From assembly GCA_035555675.1 (NCBI GenBank), contig DATMGH010000203.1:4681-68680 (forward strand): a DNA stretch of 64,000 nucleotides, written 5' to 3'. A program made the translations under genes and the position numbers. The stretch comes from Solirubrobacter sp035555675 (lineage in GTDB: Bacteria; Actinomycetota; Thermoleophilia; Solirubrobacterales; Solirubrobacteraceae). Below, piece by piece: positions 27,005 through 34,246 of the stretch. How positions within the stretch are numbered: the first letter of the stretch is position 1; every line of letters begins with the position of its first letter. The notes below the pieces were generated by a model that worked only from the letters and a program-made list of their open reading frames with translations, was not told where the DNA came from and did no database searches.

Positions 27005-27232
27005 TCATTGGAGTCTTGGTCCGGGGTCGATGCCGGTGTGCACGGCGTCGGCCAGCTCGGCGAGCAGCAGGTCGCCGTCGTGGACGAGCACTTCCGCGTT
27101 TGGCGAGCTCAGGTCGCGGGCGAGGAGCGTACGGACGCTCGCAACGTCACCGTCGATGATGGAGCCGCGCTTGTTGACCGCGCGTATGCGGAACCGGACC
27201 GTGTGTCCGCAGCCGCAGAAGCAGCGTGCCAT
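27005..27232 (-). CDS. Small CFCGCG-motif protein
   Basis: 75 residues from ATG 27232, one base after the previous stop; a start at 27283 would overlap that gene. The N-terminus MARCFCGCGHTVRF has three Cys and a His within 12 residues, a likely metal site, followed by a single alpha/beta segment. I recall similar short actinobacterial proteins of unknown role. Third gene of the leftward membrane-protein operon. Confidence 0.55.
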   Translation of the reverse strand: MARCFCGCGHTVRFRIRAVNKRGSIIDGDVASVRTLLARDLSSPNAEVLVHDGDLLLAELADAVHTGIDPGPRLQ

Positions 27233-27233
27233 G

Positions 27234-28475
27234 TCAGCTGCCACCTCCCTGTTGCGGTCGCCCGAGCTGTTCTTTCTGCTCATCGCTGAGGTACGGCTCC
27301 ATCAGGGTTCGCAGATCGCGGGTCACGCGCTGGTAGGCGGCGACGCGGCGGTCGACGAGACGTTGTATCCGGGGCTCGGAGTCGGCTTGGCCGTCTCGGA
27401 CGACGCCGAGCAGTCGGCTGAGGGCCGTGTGAATTCCTGTCCGGGCTTTGTCGAGGCGGCGGAGCTGGACTTGGACGTCGCTATCAGTGATGTCGGCGGT
27501 GCGGTTGCGCATGGCGCTGAGTGCCCGGTCGGCGTTCCGTAGGCGCTGCTTCGAGCTCGCGATCCATTCGCTGTATCCGATCTTTGTATCGCCGTAGTCG
27601 TCGATCACGCGGGTGACGGTGGTGCTGAATCGGTTGCCGAGCGAGCCATGCTGGTCGAGCAGGCGAGCGTCGCGGTCGGATAGCTGGTCGCTCTGGCCAG
27701 CGAGCTTCATGCCGACCGGGTCCGGTGAGGAGGCGATCGCTGTGTCCGTGGCCCGCTCGAGCTCGTGCGCGGATGGCGAGGTCGTCCGGTCGCGATGGCG
27801 CAGGGCGGGCATGCCGAGTACGCCGAGAAAGACGAGGCTGAGCACAAGCGGCGAGTACGTGGCGCGGAGGTAGTTCCAGGATCGGCGCCTGAAGATCCAG
27901 CGGATCACGACCCACGCCACGAGGCCGTACAGGTAAATCACGGCGAAGGTGCTGACGACTCCGCTGACCGGCCCGAACGCCGGAGTGTCGACCCAGTTCT
28001 CAGGGTCCCATCCGCCGGCGGCCCCGGCGAGCAGGCAGAGGCCCAGCGCGACCCATCTTCCCCACTGCAGCCATGGGCCGCGTTTCGGGCTGGTCGAGGT
28101 GCCTGCGTTCTCGTCCTCATCGATGCGCGTGGCGGCGTCCGCCTGCGATCCGTGCGCCGCCGAGTCGACGGGGACTTTCGCCGACATGCTTGCAGGCGGT
28201 CGTGACGGCCTGTCAGTCCATATCACTTCTCCGAGCCGCAGGAGGCCGGCGCCGGGAAGCGCAAGGAGGCCGACGACGCTGGCCGCGACCATCGCGACGA
28301 AGCCCATCACGACGACGCCCTCGATCACGTCGCCGTCCAGAATCATCTTCAGGCCAGTCCACTCGTAGTAGAGACCCGCGGCGAGCGCCGCCAGGTTCGT
28401 GGCGACAACGATGAGACCGCCGAGTACGAGCGCCGGGACGGCCACGGCGCGGCGCATCCGCCAGGCACCGCTCAT
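27234..28475 (-). CDS. Polytopic membrane protein with helical cytoplasmic tail
   Basis: 413 residues. Two N-terminal helices (about 9-35 and 50-80), a polar, possibly disordered linker (90-135), then three more helices (about 138-155, 170-195 and 210-228). The C-terminal 180 residues are soluble and helical (SEWIASSKQRLRNADRALSA and a heptad-like QRLVDRRVAAYQRVTRDLRT). No enzyme motif is seen. The start overlaps the stop of the 91-residue gene by ATGA, so they are likely partners. Confidence 0.65.
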   Translation of the reverse strand: MSGAWRMRRAVAVPALVLGGLIVVATNLAALAAGLYYEWTGLKMILDGDVIEGVVVMGFVAMVAASVVGLLALPGAGLLRLGEVIWTDRPSRPPASMSAKVPVDSAAHGSQADAATRIDEDENAGTSTSPKRGPWLQWGRWVALGLCLLAGAAGGWDPENWVDTPAFGPVSGVVSTFAVIYLYGLVAWVVIRWIFRRRSWNYLRATYSPLVLSLVFLGVLGMPALRHRDRTTSPSAHELERATDTAIASSPDPVGMKLAGQSDQLSDRDARLLDQHGSLGNRFSTTVTRVIDDYGDTKIGYSEWIASSKQRLRNADRALSAMRNRTADITDSDVQVQLRRLDKARTGIHTALSRLLGVVRDGQADSEPRIQRLVDRRVAAYQRVTRDLRTLMEPYLSDEQKEQLGRPQQGGGS

Positions 28476-28747
28476 CGAACGGCCCTCAGCAGCGCTCGTG
28501 CGAGCACACCGACGGCGACCGCGAGGACAGCTCCCGCGCCGGCGGTGAGCGCGATCACCTTCGCTGGCCCGTACGCGAACGGATGGCCGCTCGCGTACTG
28601 GAGCTCGTGCACGGCGACGCCAGCGAGGGTCACCGCCACGACTGCCGAGAGGGCGAGGACCGTGGTCGCCGCGGACGAGATCGCGCGGCGGTCTACGTCT
28701 GCTAGCGGAGAATCCGCAGGCGGGTCCGACTCGCGAGTGGTCACCAT
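28472..28747 (-). CDS. Small two-helix membrane protein
   Basis: 91 residues from ATG 28747 with AAGGAAG upstream. An acidic 25-residue N-terminus is followed by two transmembrane helices (about 28-48 and 64-84) separated by a short loop with HELQYASGHPF. It heads the leftward set 28747-26846. Holin-like in size and topology, though nothing else supports a lysis role. Confidence 0.6.
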   Translation of the reverse strand: MVTTRESDPPADSPLADVDRRAISSAATTVLALSAVVAVTLAGVAVHELQYASGHPFAYGPAKVIALTAGAGAVLAVAVGVLARALLRAVR

Positions 28748-29062
28748 ACGCGTCTTCCTTGATCGCTCGGGATTCGTGCCGAGCTACGCTACCTGCCGCC
28801 GCGCACGCCGGGCAAGTGAACGATCGTCCAGGCCACAGCGGGATGCGGTCCTGAATGATCCAGAAGCGATAGCGGTGCGACCGCGCCGCCCGTCATACTC
28901 GGTGAGCCGGTTCCGATACCCGGCCTTCACGAACTCTTCGAGCGGCCCCACAGCGGGGCCGTTCGACGTTCCGCACCTTTCTGTCCGAGGGTAGGCGCGA
29001 AACTCTGCACCAGTAGTTCGTGAACCAGTGCCGCAGTCGCGGCGCGCGGAAAGGAGTATCGG
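28748..29062. other. Divergent intergenic region with inverted repeat
   Basis: About 315 bases between the leftward membrane operon and the rightward replication operon. It contains a GC inverted repeat at 28943-28961 (CGGCCCC / GGGGCCG around ACAGC) flanked by TTCGA on both sides. No gene is seen. It is the likely control region for both operons. Confidence 0.5.
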
Positions 29063-29680
29063 GTGTGCAGATCAGCGAAGGAACGTCGCCTGAGGCGGCG
29101 TTCGGTCGTCCTGATTCGGCAGTTGCAGCGAGCCCACCCGAGCGACGGCATCGCAGTCGTTCGTGAGCTCGTACAGCGAGGCGACGTGGTCGGCGCCGCC
29201 GCGGCGTTCCGCGGCGCGTCGGAAGGCGGCTTCTACGACGAGGAGACGCTTCTCCGAGGCGCCGTTCTCACGACCGAGGAGTCGCGTGAGGCTGACGTAC
29301 GAGCAGCTGCGGTCGGGCGCCTGAACCGAGAGGCCGACGTGCGCGCCAGGGCGAGCCGGTGCCGGCGAGATGCCTCGTACGCGATGGTGACGCGGTTCGC
29401 CGCGAAGGACGGTAACCGGAACGCTCGCGAAGCTCTGAGGATCATGGCTCGCCGTCGGCGCGCCGGCACGATCGGCGCCGTGCGACGCGACCCGGCGCAC
29501 GTTTCGAAGCTCCCGCGCCGCCGCGCCCGTGCTTCGCACGGGCCTCGGGCCGGCGCGCGGTCGCGCGTCCGGGCGTCGCGTGCCGGGCCTGACGACGGCC
29601 CTGCACGACCTGAGCCGCCGGCGCATGACGTAGCGCGCCGGCGGCTGTTCACGCCACCTCGCTCGCGGGGTCGGCGATGA
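29063..29680 (+). CDS. Basic hypothetical protein heading the replication operon
   Basis: 205 residues from GTG 29063 with AAAGGAG upstream (29048-29054). The first 130 residues look helical (VVRELVQRGDVVGAAAAFRG) and could fold; the last 60 are Arg/Pro/Gly-rich and disordered. Strongly basic, so nucleic-acid contact is possible. Its stop overlaps the next start (ATGA). Not recognised. Confidence 0.55.
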   Translation: MCRSAKERRLRRRSVVLIRQLQRAHPSDGIAVVRELVQRGDVVGAAAAFRGASEGGFYDEETLLRGAVLTTEESREADVRAAAVGRLNREADVRARASRCRRDASYAMVTRFAAKDGNRNAREALRIMARRRRAGTIGAVRRDPAHVSKLPRRRARASHGPRAGARSRVRASRAGPDDGPARPEPPAHDVARRRLFTPPRSRGRR

Positions 29681-29991
29681 ACGAGACGCAGCAGCGCTCG
29701 CGGCCGGTGCGCGGGCCGCTCTTCGAGCAGGCCGTCCGGCTGGCGCCGCGGGTTGGCGACGCCCGGCGGCTGAAGGTGCTCGCCTTGATCGCAGCGCATG
29801 CCGACGCGGGCTGCCCGAACCCGACGATCGGCGAGCTTGCGATGCGGCTCGGCGAGCGGCGCGTGACCGTCGTTCGGCTGATCGACCGCTTGGAGGCCGA
29901 CGGTCTCCTCGCCGTTCATCGCAGCGGCGCGAGCAGACGATCGCGTGTCACTCGTTACGAGCTGCGGCTCGAGGGTGGTGGTCGGCGATGA
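29677..29991 (+). CDS. Winged-helix DNA-binding protein
   Basis: 104 residues. A helix-turn-helix at about 50-80 (PTIGELAMRLGERRVTVVRL) and a wing LLAVHRSGASRRS resemble the HTH_36 family found in phage and plasmid replication initiators. It sits directly before the AAA ATPase, overlapped at both ends by 4 bases. It probably recognises the origin or regulates the operon. Confidence 0.7.
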   Translation: MNETQQRSRPVRGPLFEQAVRLAPRVGDARRLKVLALIAAHADAGCPNPTIGELAMRLGERRVTVVRLIDRLEADGLLAVHRSGASRRSRVTRYELRLEGGGRR

Positions 29992-31103
29992 GCGAGCACG
30001 CCCCGACGCCGTTCACCGTGTTCGGGTACTCCGACCTGCTGCGGATGCCGGACCCGCCGTGGCTGATCGACGGACTCCTGCCCGGCAACGGGCTCTCGGT
30101 CCTCTACGGCGCGCCCAAGAGCGGCAAATCGTTCATCGCGATCGACTGGGCGATGTCGATCGCCAGCGGGCGATCATGGCTCGGGCGAGCCGTCCAGCGC
30201 GGCTGGGTGCTCTACATCGCCGCGGAGGGCGTCGGCGGCCTGAAGGCGCGAGCTCGCGCCTGGCACGACACGCACGACAAGCCGACGGACGACGATCTTT
30301 GGATCCGGTGGCTGCCCGAGGCGGTCGATCTTCGCAACCGCGAGCAGATCGAGCGCGCGCGGAGCACGATCGCCACGCTGCCCGAAGCGCCGCGGCTGAT
30401 CGTGGTTGACACGATGGCGCGCACGATGCCCGGCGGCGACGAGAACGCCGCCCGCGATGTCGGCGAGTTCATCGCCGCACTCGACCTCCTGCGCGCAGGG
30501 CAGGCCATCCTCGTCGTACACCACGCGGGCAAGGCCGGCGACAGTCACCGCGGCTCGAGCGCGCTGCGCGGGGCCGCCGACCTCATGGCGAGGGTCGAGC
30601 GCGACGACCGTGGCCCGAAGCTGACGCTCGCCTGCGAGGACATGAAGGACGCCGCCGAGTTCGAGCCGATCCCTCTCCGGCTCGAGCCAGCCAGTGACTC
30701 ATGCGTGATCTCGCTCCAGCTCGAAACGGTCGAGGCCCGCGACGATCTCCATGACCGGGTCCTGGACTTCATCCGCGCCGACGGCCCTGTCTCGCAGAAC
30801 ACGATCGAAAAGAAGGTCGAGGGCCGCGCGACCGAGATCCGCAGAGCCCGCGTAGCGCTCGCGGACGCCAACCTGATCCACAAGCCCGGCCGCGGCTGGG
30901 AAGTGCGTCCCAGCGACCGGGACGCACTTGGGACGCACCCGTTTCCGGCACTCGCGGAGGAGGTGCGTCCGGCCGGGGGGAAGAAGACGAAGTCTTCCCC
31001 GGTCGGGACGCACCCCGAGCCCGCGTCCCGCGTCCCGCGTCCCGACATCCCGGACGTACCCGGCGCACCCGAACTCCCGCTCGACACCGAGGCCGACCGA
31101 TGA
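29988..31103 (+). CDS. RepA-like AAA/RecA-fold replication ATPase
   Basis: 371 residues. An N-terminal RecA-fold (AAA_25-like) ATPase has Walker A YGAPKSGKS near residue 43, Walker B LIVVDTMA near residue 140, and a VVHHAGKAGDSHRGSSALRG sensor/arginine region. It is typical of hexameric plasmid RepA and phage helicase-loader proteins. A winged-helix segment (about 245-305) follows, then a Pro-rich tail. The tail's DNA carries repeated GGGACGCAC sites that may be the origin. Part of the coupled operon. Confidence 0.75.
   Translation: MSEHAPTPFTVFGYSDLLRMPDPPWLIDGLLPGNGLSVLYGAPKSGKSFIAIDWAMSIASGRSWLGRAVQRGWVLYIAAEGVGGLKARARAWHDTHDKPTDDDLWIRWLPEAVDLRNREQIERARSTIATLPEAPRLIVVDTMARTMPGGDENAARDVGEFIAALDLLRAGQAILVVHHAGKAGDSHRGSSALRGAADLMARVERDDRGPKLTLACEDMKDAAEFEPIPLRLEPASDSCVISLQLETVEARDDLHDRVLDFIRADGPVSQNTIEKKVEGRATEIRRARVALADANLIHKPGRGWEVRPSDRDALGTHPFPALAEEVRPAGGKKTKSSPVGTHPEPASRVPRPDIPDVPGAPELPLDTEADR
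30903..31043. repeat. Iteron-like repeats inside the 3' end of the rep gene
   Basis: GGGACGCAC occurs at 30919-30927, 30930-30938 (11 bp apart) and 31005-31013. Its complement occurs at 30903-30911 and, with one change, at 30963-30971. Three tandem GCGTCCC units follow at 31023-31043. A hairpin (GAAGAC GAA GTCTTC, extended by outer G/C pairs) lies between at about 30977-31000. The layout suits an initiator-bound origin within the gene. Confidence 0.55.
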
Positions 31104-31348
31104 GTCGGACCTGGACGTGCCTGCGCTGCGGGGTCGACTACGCCAACCGCCCGGACTGGTTGAACCCCTTCTACTGCGGCGAGCGCTGCGACGCGGAGCA
31201 GCTGGCCGAGTGGATCGCCGCACACTCGCGGAGTAGCCAGCTCGCCTTCGAGGCGGCGAACGGCACCAGGCCGTCCCCGAACGACCCCGATCGGCGGCGG
31301 CAGAGCACCGTCGGCAAGCGGGCGGGACGCGGAGGGCGGTCGCGATGA
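31100..31348 (+). CDS. Small zinc-ribbon protein
   Basis: 82 residues. CLRCG near residue 8 and YCGERCD near 26 form a CxxC...CxxxC zinc ribbon; the rest is an amphipathic helix and a basic tail. Coupled by ATGA on both sides. Likely DNA or RNA binding in the replication module. Confidence 0.6.
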   Translation: MSRTWTCLRCGVDYANRPDWLNPFYCGERCDAEQLAEWIAAHSRSSQLAFEAANGTRPSPNDPDRRRQSTVGKRAGRGGRSR

Positions 31349-31686
31349 CCGAGACGACAGCGCGATCGTGCGCGGTGTGCGGCCGGTCGATCGACCACAT
31401 GCGCGGCGACGCGCACACGTGTGGCGCTCGCTGTCGGCGCGAGGCAAGCCGACGCCGACACGGCATCCTGATCGAGCGCGCTGCGACTTCGTGCGCACAT
31501 TGCGGCTCCGAGATCACCGGCCGCCGCCGTGACGCCGTGTACTGCGGGCCGCGCTGCAAGCGACTCGCGGCCCGCGAACGGCTCGGCGCACGCATCGCCG
31601 CCGCGTCGAGCGCCGAGCCGCAGCGTCACGACCTCGCAGCGACGAGGGCAGCGAACCTGAAGCGCGCGCAAGGGGCGGCCCGATGA
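31345..31686 (+). CDS. Double zinc-ribbon protein
   Basis: 113 residues with two CxxC...CxxxC units: CAVCG / CGARCR (about 9-30) and CAHCG / CGPRCK (about 50-72), followed by a helical basic C-terminus. The duplicated ribbon also resembles the single unit of the preceding gene. No enzyme domain. Overlaps both neighbours by 4 bases. Confidence 0.6.
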   Translation: MTETTARSCAVCGRSIDHMRGDAHTCGARCRREASRRRHGILIERAATSCAHCGSEITGRRRDAVYCGPRCKRLAARERLGARIAAASSAEPQRHDLAATRAANLKRAQGAAR

Positions 31687-31865
31687 CCGGCTTCGTCCTC
31701 GGACGCGAGTGGGTCGAGGCCAGCCGCATCCGCGAGGCCACCGGCTGGAGCCAGCGGAAGACGCAGCGGGTGCTGGACCGTCTACAGCGCCGCGAGCTGG
31801 TCGAGCGCACGATCCGCGCCGACGGCGTCCCGCTCTGGCGGCGTACCGACGGGAGGCGCCCGTGA
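31683..31865 (+). CDS. 60-residue winged-helix protein
   Basis: A compact winged helix: EASRIREATGWSQRKTQRVL as helices 2-3, then a wing RTIRADGVPLWRR. Size and context suggest an operon regulator or excision accessory. Overlaps both neighbours (ATGA, GTGA). Confidence 0.6.
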   Translation: MTGFVLGREWVEASRIREATGWSQRKTQRVLDRLQRRELVERTIRADGVPLWRRTDGRRP

Positions 31866-32077
31866 GCGCCCACACGATCGACGTCGCGGCCGTCCCGCGG
31901 CTCGCGCTGACCATCGAGGAAGCGTGTGCGGCCCTCGGCTGCGGATGGGACTTCTGGCGAGCGCATGTCGAGCCCGAGTTGCGCGTCGTACGGCGCGGCC
32001 GCAAGAAGCTGGTCGCGGTCGCCGAGCTTCAACGTTGGCTCGACGAGAGCGGGGAGAAGGTGCTCGAGCGGCGATGA
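31862..32077 (+). CDS. xis: MerR-like excisionase/helix-turn-helix protein
   Basis: 71 residues from GTG 31862, overlapping the previous stop. It has the HTH_17 fold pattern: ALTIEEACAALGCGWDFWRA, a basic strand RVVRRGRKKLVAV and AELQRWLDE. Such proteins are excisionases (recombination directionality factors). Its place as last gene of the operon, 330 bases before the integrase, supports that. The gene symbol is by analogy. Confidence 0.65.
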   Translation: MSAHTIDVAAVPRLALTIEEACAALGCGWDFWRAHVEPELRVVRRGRKKLVAVAELQRWLDESGEKVLERR

Positions 32078-32303
32078 CACAGGGACAGCTACCCCGCACA
32101 CGCAGAAAACCGCTGCAAATCAACGGGTGCGCGCCATGTGCGCGCCAGCTGGGCAACGCCGACCGGGTCGGGTGCGAGCGCTCGCGACGCGACCCGACAG
32201 GGCGGTGTCGGCCCAGCCCCGACCCGGGCACCCCCTCGCGGATGGGACCCGCCGCGCGCGCTCTGGGACTCCAGGTCTGTCACGCGCGGCCGTCACTCCC
32301 CGG

Positions 32304-32405
32304 TTCGACATCTCGTCGCGGGCGCTGTACCGTCGGCTCGAACAACGAAAGCGCCCCGGCGCGGTTGCAGCCGCCCGGGGCATGGCCCAAGAGGAGTAGA
32401 GCCTC
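32304..32405 (+). promoter_or_regulatory. Promoter and stem-loop leader, copy 2
   Basis: TTCGAC (32304-32309), an 18-bp spacer and TACCGT (32328-32333) form a promoter. A stem-loop at 32353-32381 begins 19 bases after the -10: 7-bp GC outer stem (32353-32359 with 32375-32381), bulged C, 4-bp inner stem and the loop TTGCAG. GAGGAG lies at 32391-32396 and ATG at 32406. Same spacing and loop as copy 1 at 23953-24070; the sequence after each stem is also similar (CAAGGAG / CCAAGAGGAG, GGGCTC / GAGCCTC). Confidence 0.65.
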
Positions 32406-33638
32406 ATGAGCAAGTCGAACCCTACGCGGTCGCGTTCGTACGAAGGGATCCGCGTCCGCCATTCGCGGTCGTGCCGAGTGCACTCCGCTGGCCGTTGCAA
32501 CTGCGAGCCGTCGTACGAGGCCTGGGTCTTCCTGAAGCGGGAGAATCGGAAGCTGCGCAAGACGTTCAAGTCGCTGGCTGCCGCGAAGGCGTGGCGGGCG
32601 GATGCGTTGGCGGCGGCGAACCGGGGTAAGCTGCGCGGGCCGGTGTCGACGACGCTGCGGCAGGCGGCGGACGCGTTCTTGGAGGGCGCCGAGAAGGGCG
32701 AGATCCCGACGCGTTCGGGGAAGCGATACAAGCCGGCGACACTGCGCGGGTACCGGCGGGCGTTGCGGTTGCGGGTACTGCCGAAGCTCGGCGACATGAA
32801 GCTTTCGGACGTCACGCGGGCCGACGTGCAGGACCTGGCGGACAAGCTGACCGGAGCGGGGCTGGCCGCGTCGACAGTGCAGAACACGCTCGACCCGGTC
32901 CGGAAGATCTTCGATCGCGCCGTGAAGCGGGATCTGGTCGCGGTCGATCCGACGGAAGGGCTCGAGTTGCGCCGGCCGGACGGGCGGCGGGATCGGATTG
33001 CGTCGCCAACGGAGGCGGTGAGGCTGCTGGCGGCGCTGCCGGACGCTGAGCGGGCGTTGTACGCGACGGCGATGTACGCCGGGCTGCGCCGCGGGGAGCT
33101 GCGCGCGTTGCGTTGGGACGACGTCGATCTGCCCGGACGACGCATCAACGTCGAGCGTGGCTGGGATGACGAGGAGGGCGAGCAGGACGGTAAGAGCGAG
33201 GCGGCTCGACGTCCGGTGCCGATCGTGAAGCCGCTGGCGCGCGAGCTGGCGGCGCACAAGCTGCGTACGGGCCGGGACGGGGACGCGCTTGTCTTCGGCT
33301 TGAGCGGGAACGAGCCGTTCTACCCGGCGACGGTCCGGCGGCGCGCGCTGGCGGCGTGGGAGGCCAGCAACGAGAAGGCGCTGAAGGCGGCAGCGGACAC
33401 CGGCCAAGACCCGCAGTCGGTCGAGCTGCTGGAGCCGATCGGCCTGCACGAGTCGCGGCACACCTGCGCGAGCGGGCTGATCGCCTCGGGCGCGAACGCG
33501 AAGACGATCCAGAAGGTCATGGGACACGCGTCGATCCAGGTCACGTTCGACGTGTACGGTCACCTGATGCCAGGCGGGCTGGACGAAGCACTGGACGCCT
33601 TCGACGCGTATCTCGACGCGAAGGCCGGTGCCCGGTGA
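32406..33638 (+). CDS. int: Tyrosine integrase 2 (element integrase)
   Basis: 410 residues. An N-terminal AP2/SAM-like DNA-binding part (about 30-75) precedes a core-binding domain (85-175) and the catalytic domain with Arg in YAGLRRGELRAL, HESRH, GHASIQVTFDVYGH and the nucleophile Tyr in VYGH. It inserts the element into the tRNA-Glu 3' end. It lies at the right end, next to attR, as expected, and has the stem-loop leader. Its stop overlaps a GTG start of a truncated frame. Confidence 0.92.
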   Translation: MSKSNPTRSRSYEGIRVRHSRSCRVHSAGRCNCEPSYEAWVFLKRENRKLRKTFKSLAAAKAWRADALAAANRGKLRGPVSTTLRQAADAFLEGAEKGEIPTRSGKRYKPATLRGYRRALRLRVLPKLGDMKLSDVTRADVQDLADKLTGAGLAASTVQNTLDPVRKIFDRAVKRDLVAVDPTEGLELRRPDGRRDRIASPTEAVRLLAALPDAERALYATAMYAGLRRGELRALRWDDVDLPGRRINVERGWDDEEGEQDGKSEAARRPVPIVKPLARELAAHKLRTGRDGDALVFGLSGNEPFYPATVRRRALAAWEASNEKALKAAADTGQDPQSVELLEPIGLHESRHTCASGLIASGANAKTIQKVMGHASIQVTFDVYGHLMPGGLDEALDAFDAYLDAKAGAR

Positions 33639-33727
33639 GGCTTTACCACACGACAACCGAGAACGCAGCTCAGAGCATCCGGCTTCCGCGACGGCCGGAC
33701 GCGGGGCGAAGCGATTCGACCGGATGA
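33635..33727 (+). pseudogene. Truncated start of a toxin/ADP-ribosyltransferase-like protein
   Basis: A GTG at 33635 overlaps the integrase stop (GTGA) and opens a 30-codon frame beginning VRLYHTTTENAAQSI, then a basic random tail. LYHTTT-x-x-AA-x-SI is the N-terminal pattern of several ADP-ribosyltransferase-like toxins and related proteins. The rest is absent, so it is a remnant, perhaps cut when attP formed. Low certainty because only 15 residues carry the signal. Confidence 0.35.
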
Positions 33728-33859
33728 GTTGTTGACCGCGGAGTACCGTCGCGTGGCGGGTTCTCCCGGCTGCCCTGCCGCGGGATCGCGAATTCGTACA
33801 AGAGGGGCGAGCGCTCCCCTGACTGGCGCATCCAGTGGCGCACATCGGCCCCCGAGAAC

Positions 33860-33890
33860 GACGAAACCCGCCGGGCAAGCGGGTTTCGTC
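33860..33890 (-). terminator. Element-supplied terminator of tRNA-Glu
   Basis: A perfect 12-bp stem (33860-33871 with 33879-33890) with a 7-base loop sits directly downstream of the reconstituted tRNA-Glu on the minus strand. The original terminator was moved 19.7 kb away to 14137-14162. The element brings its own replacement. Confidence 0.65.
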
Positions 33891-33891
33891 A

Positions 33892-33913
33892 AGTACCGCT
33901 ACGGGGATTCGAA
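33892..33913. repeat. attR: direct repeat within tRNA-Glu
   Basis: Second copy of the 22-bp repeat, identical to 14166-14187. It contains the last 19 bases of the intact tRNA-Glu, so the element carries the 3' end needed to keep the tRNA functional. Confidence 0.85.
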
Positions 33914-33966
33914 CCCCGGTTTCCGCCGTGAGAGGGCGGCGTCCTAGTCCCCTAGACGATAGCGGC
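33895..33966 (-). tRNA. tRNA-Glu (anticodon CTC)
   Basis: 72 bases on the minus strand fold into a cloverleaf: acceptor GCCGCTA with TAGCGGT (first pair G-U), anticodon stem CCGCC/GGCGG around the loop CTCTCAC (anticodon CTC), and T-arm CGGGG TTCGAAT CCCCG. CCA is not encoded. Its 3' end is the integration site. Confidence 0.93.
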
Positions 33967-34007
33967 AGGAATCAACCGGCGCCCAGACTAGCAACGGGCG
34001 TCGGGAG

Positions 34008-34092
34008 TGCGGCTGAGAGGACTCGAACCTCCACGGGCGTAAAGCCCACAGGCACCTGAAGCCTGCGTGTATACCAATTTCACCACAGCCGC
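34008..34092 (-). tRNA. tRNA-Leu (anticodon CAG)
   Basis: 85 bases on the minus strand with acceptor GCGGCTG/CAGCCGC, anticodon stem CAGGC/GCCTG around TTCAGGT (anticodon CAG), a long variable arm typical of class II tRNA, and T-arm GAGG TTCGAGT CCTC. It lies 41 bases upstream of tRNA-Glu in one likely transcript. Confidence 0.92.
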
Positions 34093-34246
34093 TTGCTGCG
34101 GCCGCGAAGGATAGCGTGCCGTGGCGAGGGGGCTGGAGAGCGGCTGGTCCGGGTACCGACGTTACGCAGATCTTTACCTCGCGCTTGCACTTCTTAACGA
34201 CAATGCCGAGCGCAAGGCACTGACCACGCCGTCCCGGAGGTTGCCC

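Larger units (their letters stand above)
14166..33913. mobile_element. Integrated element in tRNA-Glu(CTC), 19.7 kb
   Basis: Bounded by 22-bp direct repeats at 14166-14187 and 33892-33913 that contain the last 19 bases of a tRNA-Glu gene. The intact tRNA is at the right end with a tyrosine recombinase gene 250 bp away. Content: phage-like large proteins, a second recombinase, a nuclease-like gene, unknown small genes and a replication operon. No structural phage module or conjugation gene is recognisable. A reduced satellite or plasmid-prophage fits best. Confidence 0.85.
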
